A program made the translations under genes and the position numbers. The notes under the pieces are model-generated. The model worked only from the letters and a program-made list of their open reading frames with translations. It made no database searches and was not told the DNA's origin. A stretch of DNA of 64,000 bases from Oscillospiraceae bacterium (GTDB lineage Bacteria; Bacillota; Clostridia; Oscillospirales; Acutalibacteraceae), in assembly GCA_015065425.1 (NCBI GenBank), contig SVQH01000001.1, positions 1-64,000 on the forward strand, given 5' to 3'. Shown piece after piece: positions 50,914 through 59,587 of the stretch; within the stretch, counting starts at the first letter, position 1; each line of letters opens with the position of its first letter.

Positions 50914-52314
50914 ATGAAAACAAAAAAATTTGATAAGCAAAAGCTCCTTACCACAGCAGTCACATGTATTCTACTGTTTTTCTTCATTGGCGGATTTTTG
51001 ATTGGTCTTAACAGAGTTCAATCAATGGAAGGAACCTTCCCTCCTAATGAATTAAAAGAAAGTCTCTCCGAAACTCTTGAAACAAAGGAAGATATTTTAT
51101 CTTACATAGATAAAGTTTTCAAATATGCAAAAGACGGTAATGAAAAAATCAATTATTCAGACTCATTCTCTGTTGATGAAGATTCTCTTGTAACAGACGG
51201 AACGGACGAATTCAGATCAACCCTTCTTTTTGCAGTAGAAAACTTTGAAAACCATATTTCATCCGCAGAACCTCAGACCTCACTTTTAAGTAATTTCGGC
51301 ACTGATACAGAAAAAAGCCTTCGTTTATATATCCCGTCTCAGGACAGCATCAAAAATGTAACTTTAAGTTATATATATTATTCCTGTCCCTCCTGCGGTG
51401 AATCAAATAATGAACAACTTCCTTTATGTGAACTTTGCGGCTCACAAAGAGAATATCAAATGAAATATCGCGATGAATATACGATAGAGCTTATTTTTGA
51501 CGGCTCTCTCAGCGATACTTTACCCGAAGAGCAGTTTTCTCAGTTGTTCCTTCCGAGAACAGACAAAGAAATAAGGGCTCTTATTGATGGTGGACTTGAC
51601 CAAAATATAAATATCGAAAGAATAAATGTTTCATATAAAGAGCTTAAAGTAAATATCAGAATCAACAGATTTACAGATGAGCTTTTATCTGTCCGTTTTA
51701 CAAAGAGTATGGACATTGATACTGATGTTGCTTTCATTAATAACTATGAGAAAATCGGAAAAAGAAACATAACTTTTGTTCTGCACGAAAATACCGATTA
51801 TAATCTTACTTGGCCTTCTCTTTCTCTCAACGCGGAAAAACTTGTCATAGAGCCGAAAAAGAGTGATAATCTTCTTGCAACACTAACCTGTGAAGATCCC
51901 CTCGCGATGACTGTCAACTGGACTTCATCAGATGAATCGGTTGCAACAGTCGACAATGAAGGTTATATTCATGCAACAAAAAATGCCGGTGAAACTACAA
52001 TTACGGCATCATATCAGTATCTCGGAAAAACCTATTCCGACAGTTGTACGGTTTTTGTAAGAGTACCTGTTGAATCAATGAGAATGGTAAAAAAATCTGT
52101 TACACTTGAAAAAGGTGAACAGGTAACTCTCGAAACAAGGATTTCTCCCTCTTCAGCTACTGTTAAAACTGTTAAATGGTATTCAGAGGATGAAAGTATT
52201 GCTACAGTCGATGAAAACGGTGTTGTGACAGCAGTCGCTAAGGGCGAAGTTATTGTCTATGCTCTCTCCGATGACGGATATTACAGATCTACTTGTGAGG
52301 TGACAGTTGAATGA
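50914..52314 (+). CDS. Membrane-anchored protein with zinc ribbon and two Big_2 domains
   Basis: 466 residues: one TM helix near the N-terminus (about 14-33), a helical-beta region (40-290) that contains a zinc ribbon (CPSCGESN...CELCGSQ), and two bacterial Ig-like Big_2 domains at the C-terminus (about 305-385 and 386-466; VNWTSSDESVATVD and VKWYSEDESIATVDENG). If the TM helix is a signal anchor, the zinc ribbon and Big_2 domains are outside the cell. A Cys ribbon outside the cell would be odd. It is coupled to the zinc-ribbon gene upstream and overlaps the symporter gene (ATGA). Confidence 0.8.
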   Translation: MKTKKFDKQKLLTTAVTCILLFFFIGGFLIGLNRVQSMEGTFPPNELKESLSETLETKEDILSYIDKVFKYAKDGNEKINYSDSFSVDEDSLVTDGTDEFRSTLLFAVENFENHISSAEPQTSLLSNFGTDTEKSLRLYIPSQDSIKNVTLSYIYYSCPSCGESNNEQLPLCELCGSQREYQMKYRDEYTIELIFDGSLSDTLPEEQFSQLFLPRTDKEIRALIDGGLDQNINIERINVSYKELKVNIRINRFTDELLSVRFTKSMDIDTDVAFINNYEKIGKRNITFVLHENTDYNLTWPSLSLNAEKLVIEPKKSDNLLATLTCEDPLAMTVNWTSSDESVATVDNEGYIHATKNAGETTITASYQYLGKTYSDSCTVFVRVPVESMRMVKKSVTLEKGEQVTLETRISPSSATVKTVKWYSEDESIATVDENGVVTAVAKGEVIVYALSDDGYYRSTCEVTVE

Positions 52315-53939
52315 GTGAAAATAATAAAAGTGTAAAAAATTTCGTTCAAGGAGTATTTAATGCTGAAGATAATTCAGCAGCAAAGCTTCAGGAGGAACAG
52401 AAAATTAAATACAGCAGACTTGCAATAAAAATGTTCCACACAGGAGTATTGTCACCTAAGGAAATGTTTCTTCCTGCAATAGGTGAATTTGCAACAAAAT
52501 TACTTAAAGGTGTCGATGTTTACAGAACTCTTTATTTCGTTAATGTTCTTAAAATCGACATGGTATATGTTACTGTTATTCTCTCACTTATAAGCATTTA
52601 CGATATGCTTAATAACCCTCTTATGGGTGCAATTTACGACAAAACAAGAACCCGCTGGGGAAAAGCACGTCCTTATATTATATTTGGTTCAATTCCATAT
52701 TTTGCAAGTACATTTTTATTGTATTCCGGTGCTCTTTTCCTTGGAAACACCGCCGGTGATGACCCCAAAAAAATTATATTTGTATTTACAATGCTCTTTA
52801 TTCAGGAAACTTTCTCTACGATTTATAATATTCCGAGAGGTAACCTGCTTTCTCTTCAGACTGCAAATCCTCAGGACAGAATTAATGTTGGTCTTCTTCA
52901 GACTTATATCGGAGAAGTAGCCTCACAAGGTGTATACACATTATTCGGCCCTCTTATGGAACTTAACAATAAAGGATATATAAATCTCCCCATGTCCTAT
53001 GTTTTTGCAGGTCTTGCAACATTATCATGTTCTATCGGTGCTATAGGTAATATAGCTATGGCAATAGGCTGTCAGGAAAGAATTGCTCTCCAGCCTAAAC
53101 CCGCTCCAATAACGAAAACAATGTTCTATGTTCTTAAAAACAAATATGCTCTCAGAAACTTTATTGCTAACTTTGCAGTATCCTGGTGGAGCAACGGCGG
53201 TTATTCTTGGGATGTCGTTACACAGCAGGAAATATTCGGCGGGTCAATTCCTTCAGCTATTGCATATTTACCGTATAACGCCCTTGATATGCCTTCAGCT
53301 GCTTTGATTCCTAAATTCAGAAAAATATTTAAGGATAACAACAAAAATGCATTGATTACCCTTCGCCTGTGGGATATTGTTGTCGGCTTAGCAATGGTTG
53401 TCTTCGGAATTCCGCTGATAAAGATTACTCCCAACGGCAAGAAACCCTGGCCGGTAATCGGCATATATGCTCTTTTTTACGGACTTAACGGATTGAATAA
53501 CGGTCCTGCTAATGTATTTGAATCTGAAGTCGGTCGTGAAATCAATGACTATACAGAATATGTGACCGGTGAAAGACCTGACGGCACTGTTAATATATTG
53601 ACTGACCTTATTTCAAAGGTAACTTCTCCCATAAATGCAGCTTTTACAATTTTCCTTTTCAAATGGTCAGGTTATGATCCGACAATTCCGATGACCCCTT
53701 GGTCACAGGGTAATGTTGACGTTTATAAGAAGGTTTTCTTCCTCTTTGTAGGTATTCATAACTTCCCGAGTATTATCAGAGTTATTCCTTATTTCTTCTA
53801 TGACCTTGTCGGCGAAAAGAGAGAAAAGATGTATGTTGCTCTTAATGAAAGACGAGCTCTTCTTGCTAAGGAACAGACTGTAAATGAAAATATTCTTGAA
53901 ATGATGGAAAATCTTGAGGAAAATGTTGAGGTAAAATAA
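52311..53939 (+). CDS. GPH-family sugar:cation symporter (MFS)
   Basis: 542 residues with about 12 TM helices. The cytoplasmic loop motif YDKTRTRWGKARPYI between helices 2 and 3 is typical of glycoside-pentoside-hexuronide symporters (MelB/XylP/GusB type). The N-terminal 60 residues and the C-terminal 40 are hydrophilic. It is the only sugar transporter seen in the window and a candidate import route for the oligosaccharides cut by the cytoplasmic GH2/GH78/GH127/GH38 enzymes. It overlaps the preceding gene by ATGA. Confidence 0.9.
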   Translation: MSENNKSVKNFVQGVFNAEDNSAAKLQEEQKIKYSRLAIKMFHTGVLSPKEMFLPAIGEFATKLLKGVDVYRTLYFVNVLKIDMVYVTVILSLISIYDMLNNPLMGAIYDKTRTRWGKARPYIIFGSIPYFASTFLLYSGALFLGNTAGDDPKKIIFVFTMLFIQETFSTIYNIPRGNLLSLQTANPQDRINVGLLQTYIGEVASQGVYTLFGPLMELNNKGYINLPMSYVFAGLATLSCSIGAIGNIAMAIGCQERIALQPKPAPITKTMFYVLKNKYALRNFIANFAVSWWSNGGYSWDVVTQQEIFGGSIPSAIAYLPYNALDMPSAALIPKFRKIFKDNNKNALITLRLWDIVVGLAMVVFGIPLIKITPNGKKPWPVIGIYALFYGLNGLNNGPANVFESEVGREINDYTEYVTGERPDGTVNILTDLISKVTSPINAAFTIFLFKWSGYDPTIPMTPWSQGNVDVYKKVFFLFVGIHNFPSIIRVIPYFFYDLVGEKREKMYVALNERRALLAKEQTVNENILEMMENLEENVEVK

Positions 53940-53941
53940 AA

Positions 53942-55192
53942 ATGGAACAGTTTGTAACGGATCAAATAACTGCAGCACTTAAATATCTGCCAAAAAACCT
54001 CTTGAAATCTTATTTCATCCGTAAATCATCAGAGGAATCGAGGGAATTCAGAAAAAAAATCGGTTTTATCAGAGGTTTATGCCATCCGACAGAAGATTTT
54101 AACCAGATAAAGGAAGCAAATATTGAATGGATCAGAATTGATATTCCGTTTCCTTTTGACGCGGACGGTTCAATTCTAAAATCCTATGAGGATTTTAAGG
54201 AAAAATGCAGAAGATTTCAGAATAACGGTATTAAGGTAATGGCTGTAACACCGTATCCGAGGGATTATATTGAAAAAGGAGTAGATATAAGAAATAATGA
54301 AGGCGAACAAAAGGTAAGAGACATTGCAAAATTCCTTATTGAAGATTTGAAAAGCTGCATTTCGGGCCTTCAGATAACAAATGAAATGGGAATTCCGAGG
54401 TTTACCATACCTCTTACTCTTAAAGAGGCGGCAAAATTTATTGCAGTAAATCTTGAAGCCATGCACGCCTTAAAGAATGATATTATAATTGGCTATAACA
54501 GTGCAGGCCCCGAAGCGGGTCTTCATGCCATGCTGTTACCGTATATAGATTATTGTGATTATGTGGGAATTGACATTTATATGGGTTGTTTCTTTACAAT
54601 GCCGGGATTTATATGGTTTTTTGAGGCACTTTGCAGATACCTGTGGTCAATGACCGGAAAGCCAATTCTTATTCAGGAATTCGGATATCTCAGCGGCGGT
54701 GCCCCTAAGACAAAAGCTGAAAAGAAAGCTATTTTACAATCTTACGGTGCAAATAGTGAAAAAGAAGCAAAAAGAAATATAGTTCAGTTTGTGGATAATA
54801 TGCCGAAGGATTTTTCTGACCATGTAAAATATGTCTGCGGTAATGACCCCGAAAAGTATTTCGGATTTATTTTCAAAAGTGATATAAAAAACCATTTTTA
54901 CAGAGAATTACCAGCAATTACTATGATTCCGGGCTGTCCTCATACTCCTGAAGGTCAGGCAAAATTCTTTGAAAAATGTATTGAACGTCTGTACAGTAAT
55001 GATTTTATTTGCGGCTGCAATATCTACTGCTATAAAGATCCCAACAAATGTTATTATTGCGGACAGGAAGATTGTCCCACAGAGACCCGTTGGGGACTTA
55101 TAGATTCATCCGGAAATATCAAGCCTTCTTATAAAGCTGTCAGGAAAGTCTTCGGCAGAATCAAGTGGCTTGAGGCTGTTGAGAAAAAATAA
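53942..55192 (+). CDS. Clan GH-A-like glycoside hydrolase with Cys cluster
   Basis: 416 residues forming a TIM barrel: IEWIRIDIPFPFD (strand 1-2), GLQITNEMGIP with a probable acid/base Glu after Asn (strand 4), and KPILIQEFGYLSG with a probable nucleophile Glu (strand 7). This is the clan GH-A pattern (GH5/GH39/GH113 relatives). Near the C-terminus a Cys-rich insert (CNIYCYKDPNKCYYCGQ then EDC) could bind zinc. The N-terminus is hydrophilic, with no signal peptide. It starts two bases after the symporter stop, so the pair likely handles one substrate. Confidence 0.8.
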   Translation: MEQFVTDQITAALKYLPKNLLKSYFIRKSSEESREFRKKIGFIRGLCHPTEDFNQIKEANIEWIRIDIPFPFDADGSILKSYEDFKEKCRRFQNNGIKVMAVTPYPRDYIEKGVDIRNNEGEQKVRDIAKFLIEDLKSCISGLQITNEMGIPRFTIPLTLKEAAKFIAVNLEAMHALKNDIIIGYNSAGPEAGLHAMLLPYIDYCDYVGIDIYMGCFFTMPGFIWFFEALCRYLWSMTGKPILIQEFGYLSGGAPKTKAEKKAILQSYGANSEKEAKRNIVQFVDNMPKDFSDHVKYVCGNDPEKYFGFIFKSDIKNHFYRELPAITMIPGCPHTPEGQAKFFEKCIERLYSNDFICGCNIYCYKDPNKCYYCGQEDCPTETRWGLIDSSGNIKPSYKAVRKVFGRIKWLEAVEKK

Positions 55193-55197
55193 TTATT

Positions 55198-55232
55198 GCG
55201 TAGGCGGCAAAACCACCGCTTACGCTTTTTTT
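55198..55232 (+). terminator. Terminator after the GH-A-like gene
   Basis: GCGTAGGCGG pairs with CCGCTTACGC around an eight-base loop and is followed by seven T. Confidence 0.88.
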
Positions 55233-55245
55233 GAAAGGATAAATT

Positions 55246-56136
55246 ATGCACAATGCACTTTTTGATGCGGTATTAAAAGAAAAAGATCCTATGTATGATG
55301 CTGCAGTTATAACTGATGACGGCATTGAATACTGGCATAATGAAAACTGTAATTTTGCAAATAACGGACATTCTGTGACGAAATTCTTTATTTCCTCTGC
55401 CATAGGTGCACTTGTAACTGAAGGTAAGATTAAAACCAGCGATAAAATAACCGACTTCTTTACAAATGAAGAAATTGGTGATAATATTGATAAAGGCTGG
55501 TACGGTGTTACCGTAGAACACGCCCTGCAGCATAAAACAGGGATGCTTTCCGTACCGTACGGAGTCGATGAAGACAAACATATTGAACTTATCGGTGAAG
55601 ATTTTCTGAAATATGTATTCTCGATAAATATAGATGCAAAACCCGGCACTGAATATAAATACACCGATGCTGCTTATTATCTTTTAGGAAGAGTGATAGA
55701 AAAAGCTGCAGGCATGACTGCGTATGAATATATCCGTGAGAAAATTACAAAGCCGCTCGGCTTTAAACAGTGGGGGATGATTCTTTGTCCTATGGGGCAC
55801 ACCATCGGCGGAGGCGGTCTTTATTCCAGAAGCGATGATAATGCTAAACTCGGATTTCTTTGGGCTAACAAAGGAAAATACGGTGACAATGAAATAATTT
55901 CTTATGATTATATTAAAGCCGCTATGGAAAATGATTATGCCTCCACAAGCTTCAGAGGTACGGATGTATATCTCAAAACAGGTGCAAAGGGACAATGCAT
56001 CGCTTATTCAATAAAAAGAAAAGCCGCCACTGCTTGGCACGGGTATTCATACAGTGACGGAAATGCAAGAAATGACAGATTGCTTATTGCATTCTGTCAG
56101 TATCTTGATACAAAATTCGGTGAATTAAAGGAGTAA
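55246..56136 (+). CDS. Serine hydrolase of the class C beta-lactamase / esterase fold
   Basis: 296 residues. The SxxK motif is SVTK (residues 43-46) and the Tyr motif is YTDAAY (about 144). No signal peptide is present, so it is cytoplasmic and more likely an esterase or peptidase than an antibiotic-resistance enzyme. It is followed four bases later by an isomerase-like TIM-barrel gene, suggesting sugar-ester or sugar-acid metabolism. Confidence 0.85.
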   Translation: MHNALFDAVLKEKDPMYDAAVITDDGIEYWHNENCNFANNGHSVTKFFISSAIGALVTEGKIKTSDKITDFFTNEEIGDNIDKGWYGVTVEHALQHKTGMLSVPYGVDEDKHIELIGEDFLKYVFSINIDAKPGTEYKYTDAAYYLLGRVIEKAAGMTAYEYIREKITKPLGFKQWGMILCPMGHTIGGGGLYSRSDDNAKLGFLWANKGKYGDNEIISYDYIKAAMENDYASTSFRGTDVYLKTGAKGQCIAYSIKRKAATAWHGYSYSDGNARNDRLLIAFCQYLDTKFGELKE

Positions 56137-56140
56137 TATT

Positions 56141-56926
56141 ATGAGATTCGGTGTATGTTGCGGAATAGATAATGAAGAAAGAGTTAAAATTGCTGTAGAG
56201 TGTGGTTATGACTATATCGAATGCGGTTTTCAGATGTTTGCAAATGCCACTGAAGAACAGCTGGCAGAATGGGAAGGAAGAGAAAAAAAATACGGAATCC
56301 TTTGCGAATCCACAAATTGCTTTCTTCCGAATTCTCACAAGGTAACGGGAGAGAATGTTGATTATGATGCCTTAAAAGAATTTGTAGCACGAGGCATGAA
56401 GAATTCTGCCCGTATGGGAGTAAAAACCGTCGTCTTCGGTTCATCTGGTGCAAGAAACATCCCTGATGGATTTTCTTATGCAAAAGGCTTCTCTCAAATG
56501 GGATATTTCCTTCGTGAAATTGCCGCTCCTGAAGCTGAAAAATACGGGATAACCATTGTCACAGAGCCTTTGCAGAAGGCTGAAAGTAATATGATAAATA
56601 CCGTAAAAGAGGGAGTTATGCTTGCTGTTCTTGCTGATAAAAATAATGTCAGGGGACTTGCTGACCTTTTTCACATGGAGCAGTGTGGTGATACATCTGA
56701 GGATATTCGTTTACTCAACGGATTAATTCACCACGCACATATTTCAAATCCCGTGGGCAGAGACGGCAGAAAAAGGATATATCCCTCTTCAGTTGATGAA
56801 TTCGATTACAAAGCTTTTATAGATGCTCTTAAAGAGGGCGGATGTGAAAGATGCTCTGTTGAAGCTGATGTAATTGATTTCAGCATCGATGCACCTCAGG
56901 CTATTAAAGTTTTAAGAAGTTTATAA
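56141..56926 (+). CDS. Sugar phosphate isomerase/epimerase (xylose isomerase-like TIM barrel)
   Basis: 261 residues. The N-terminus MRFGVCCGIDNEERV, the Glu in TIVTEPLQ and the metal ligands in GLADLFHMEQCG and HHAHISNP follow the AP_endonuc_2/IolE-like fold. Members isomerise or dehydrate keto sugars and inositols. It is co-transcribed with the serine hydrolase. The substrate is not deducible. Confidence 0.85.
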   Translation: MRFGVCCGIDNEERVKIAVECGYDYIECGFQMFANATEEQLAEWEGREKKYGILCESTNCFLPNSHKVTGENVDYDALKEFVARGMKNSARMGVKTVVFGSSGARNIPDGFSYAKGFSQMGYFLREIAAPEAEKYGITIVTEPLQKAESNMINTVKEGVMLAVLADKNNVRGLADLFHMEQCGDTSEDIRLLNGLIHHAHISNPVGRDGRKRIYPSSVDEFDYKAFIDALKEGGCERCSVEADVIDFSIDAPQAIKVLRSL

Positions 56927-56933
56927 GCAGAAA

Positions 56934-56962
56934 AAACAGCGGCAGATTGACTGTCGCTGTTT
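56934..56962. terminator. Bidirectional terminator
   Basis: AAACAGCGGCAG (56934-56945) pairs with CTGTCGCTGTTT (56951-56962) between convergent genes. Confidence 0.82.
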
Positions 56963-57542
56963 AAGTTTCAATGATATAATCACAGTGGTTTTTAATGTCA
57001 AAATATGAAAAGTATTTTTCTTCAAGAGGTATCCATTTTGCAAAAAACATCGGTGCCTTATCCTTATTTCTGATAATAATTCTCTGCCTCTGCGTTTCAG
57101 GTTTCGTTGATACAAAAACTGTAATATCATAGTTATTTCTGATATCGGGATGACAGGAATACGAACCTTCTATAATATTTAGCCTTTTTGATAAAACTCT
57201 GATTTCTTCACCGAGAGTCATAGTTTTGCAATCAAAGGGTCTGTATAAAAAATCTTTTTCACTGAGTATTCCTGTTATAATTTCAGAATAAAACCTTTCA
57301 ACATCAAAATTTCCTCCCGGAGTATTAATTCTTTCGGAAACTCTTTGCTCGGGGCGAAGGAAAAATTCGTCGGCATGAAAAAGATTTGCACCAAAATATT
57401 CGGCTAAATTATTGCCGAGAGTGGTTTTTCCGGAGGCACATCTGCCGTCTATTGCCACAATTATATTTTTAGTAGTTGTTCTGTGCAAATTATCTATAAT
57501 TGAAACCAGTTCATTTTGAGTAATAAGCTTATTCACTATCAT
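56961..57542 (-). CDS. Uridine kinase-like P-loop kinase
   Basis: 193 residues. Walker A is AIDGRCASGKTTLG, and the HADEFF segment is typical of uridine kinase/phosphoribulokinase-like proteins. The lid region carries RQRIIIRNKDKA. It would phosphorylate a nucleoside, sugar or pantothenate-like substrate. ATG at 57540-57542 or GTG at 57534-57536 may be the start; the ribosome-binding site AAAGGTGAT overlaps the ATG, so GTG is a real alternative. Single gene, convergent with the isomerase gene. Confidence 0.8.
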   Translation of the reverse strand: MIVNKLITQNELVSIIDNLHRTTTKNIIVAIDGRCASGKTTLGNNLAEYFGANLFHADEFFLRPEQRVSERINTPGGNFDVERFYSEIITGILSEKDFLYRPFDCKTMTLGEEIRVLSKRLNIIEGSYSCHPDIRNNYDITVFVSTKPETQRQRIIIRNKDKAPMFFAKWIPLEEKYFSYFDIKNHCDYIIET

Positions 57543-57662
57543 CACCTTTCTACAGTTTAACACTCTGTAAGCATTTATGTCAATGTGAACTTTTCAGTTG
57601 ATTTATTTACTTAAACAATGTAATATATAAGCATATAAATTTATATTTGGAGGTATTGTGAT

Positions 57663-58457
57663 ATGATGAAAATTGGTGTTATTCCCGATTCTTTTCAGGT
57701 TCCCTTTAAGGAAGCTGTGATTCTCGCACGTGACATGGGAGTAAAAGGTCTTCAACCCTATGTAACAAGAGGAGAGCTTGCTCCCGAGAATATTACAAAA
57801 GAAGACAGAATTGAAGTGCTCAAATATGTCAGAGCCAACGGACTTGAATTTTCTGCATTGTGTGCAGATTTCGGACTTCACTTCAACGAAAAGGAGACTA
57901 ATGAAGAAGGAATTCTCCGTACAATGGCTATGATGGACCTTGCTCTTGATTTTGATACTCACGTTATTACAACTCACATCGGAAAAGTTCCCGAAGATGA
58001 AAACAGTGAAGAATATTACAACATAGTCAATACCATTGAAAGACTCGGTAAATACGGAGATAAAATAGGTGTTGCCTTTGCAACGGAAACAGGACCCGAA
58101 ATGGCTATAAAACTCAGAGGAATACTCGAAAAGGCTGATACAAAGAGTGCAAAGGTAAATCTTGATCCCGCAAACTTTGTTATGTGTGCGGGTCAGGACC
58201 CCGTCGAAGCTGTACACATTCTTAAAGATTATATCGTTCATACCCATGCAAAGGACGGCGTAAAGCTGTCAGCGACAGATTATCAGGAGTACCCCCTCGG
58301 ACAGGGTAATGTTCCTTTCCCCGAATACGTTGCCGCTCTTAAAGAAGTCGATTATGACGGTTTTTTAACCATTGAAAGAGAAGCAGGTGCAACCCGTTTT
58401 CAGGATATCAAAAACGCAGTCTCATTCCTGACGGATATACTCAATAAATTGTATTAA
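57663..58457 (+). CDS. Sugar phosphate isomerase/epimerase (TIM barrel)
   Basis: 264 residues: MMKIGVIPDSFQVPF, FSALCADFG, THVITTHIGK, ATETGPEM (metal Glu), VNLDPANFVMCAG and HTHAKDGVK are the standard metal-ligand stretches of this family. It shares the fold with the protein at 56141 but is a distinct paralogue. GGAGG precedes tandem ATG codons (57663 and 57666). A Gfo/Idh/MocA gene starts 11 bases after its stop, the usual pairing in sugar or inositol oxidation-isomerization pathways. Confidence 0.88.
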   Translation: MMKIGVIPDSFQVPFKEAVILARDMGVKGLQPYVTRGELAPENITKEDRIEVLKYVRANGLEFSALCADFGLHFNEKETNEEGILRTMAMMDLALDFDTHVITTHIGKVPEDENSEEYYNIVNTIERLGKYGDKIGVAFATETGPEMAIKLRGILEKADTKSAKVNLDPANFVMCAGQDPVEAVHILKDYIVHTHAKDGVKLSATDYQEYPLGQGNVPFPEYVAALKEVDYDGFLTIEREAGATRFQDIKNAVSFLTDILNKLY

Positions 58458-58468
58458 GGAGATATACT

Positions 58469-59527
58469 ATGGCACTTAAAGTCGGAATAATAGGAAACGG
58501 CGGCATTTCACATGCACATATAGACGGATATAGGGCTTTGGGAGAAGAAGTAGAGGTTGTAGCATGTTGCGATATTAACTATGAAAAATCCAAATCTTAT
58601 GCTGAAAAATACGGAATTCCAAACTGTTACGATAACTGTTATGATATGCTTAAAAATCATCAGCTCGATGTTGTGAGTGTATGCACATGGAATAATGCCC
58701 ATGCAGAGTGTTCCATTGCCGCACTTAATGCAGGCTGCAATGTACTTTGCGAAAAGCCTATGGCAATGAATACGGAAGAAGCACTTAAAATGAAGGAAGC
58801 CGCTGAAAATAACGGCAAACTTCTTATGATTGGTTTTGTACGCCGGCAAGGTAACGATGCTGCGGCTGCTATTGATTATATAAAAAAAGGTTACATAGGC
58901 GATATTTATTATGCTAAGGCATCTTATCTCAGACGTTGCGGTTTTCCCGGTGGTTGGTTCGGTGATAAAACCCTTTCAGGAGGCGGTCCACTTATAGATC
59001 TCGGCGTTCACGTTATCGACCTTTCAAGGTATATTATGGGATGCCCCAAGCCGCTGACAGTATTCGGAGCAACATTCAATAAGTTAGGAGCACGAAACCA
59101 TATAAGAGGAACAGAGTGGCAGAGTGAAACAGTAGTTGAAGAACCTGTATTTACTGTTGAAGATCTTGCAACCGCAATGATAAGATTTGATAACGGTGCT
59201 GTTTTACAGGTCGAAGCATCCTTTAATCTCAACACAAAAAATAATTGCGGTGATATAATATTCTACGGAGACAAAGCAGGCCTTTCTCTCGAACCTTTTG
59301 AACTTTACACCGAGGTTAATAATCAACTTGCAGATATCGTACCTCACGGCAAAAATGATTTCAATTTTGAACGCGATTTCAAGAGGGAAGTCAAGAATTT
59401 TATCGATGCCGTAAACGGAAAGACAGAATGCTTGGCAACGGCAGAAGACGGAGTCGAGCTTATGAGAATACTTGATGCGATTTATCTCTCTGCTGAAACA
59501 GGAAAATCTGTTGACATTGTTCGGTAA
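58469..59527 (+). CDS. Gfo/Idh/MocA family NAD(P)-dependent oxidoreductase
   Basis: 352 residues. The Rossmann motif GIIGNGGISHAHIDG begins the protein and the family signature CEKPMA is at about residue 93. The catalytic His motif GGGPLIDLGVHVID lies in the C-terminal domain. It oxidises or reduces a sugar or polyol together with the isomerase encoded upstream (11 bases away, same strand). It has no close relation in sequence to the GH109-like protein at 15926. Confidence 0.92.
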   Translation: MALKVGIIGNGGISHAHIDGYRALGEEVEVVACCDINYEKSKSYAEKYGIPNCYDNCYDMLKNHQLDVVSVCTWNNAHAECSIAALNAGCNVLCEKPMAMNTEEALKMKEAAENNGKLLMIGFVRRQGNDAAAAIDYIKKGYIGDIYYAKASYLRRCGFPGGWFGDKTLSGGGPLIDLGVHVIDLSRYIMGCPKPLTVFGATFNKLGARNHIRGTEWQSETVVEEPVFTVEDLATAMIRFDNGAVLQVEASFNLNTKNNCGDIIFYGDKAGLSLEPFELYTEVNNQLADIVPHGKNDFNFERDFKREVKNFIDAVNGKTECLATAEDGVELMRILDAIYLSAETGKSVDIVR

Positions 59528-59540
59528 TTAAGAAATTAAT

Positions 59541-59572
59541 ACAGGCACAGCAAAATCAACTGCTGTGCCTGT
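59541..59572. terminator. Bidirectional terminator
   Basis: Perfect 12-base arms ACAGGCACAGCA and TGCTGTGCCTGT with an eight-base loop, followed by ATTTTTC. It lies between the convergent oxidoreductase and phosphoesterase genes. Confidence 0.88.
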
Positions 59573-59587
59573 AATTTTTCTTATTAA

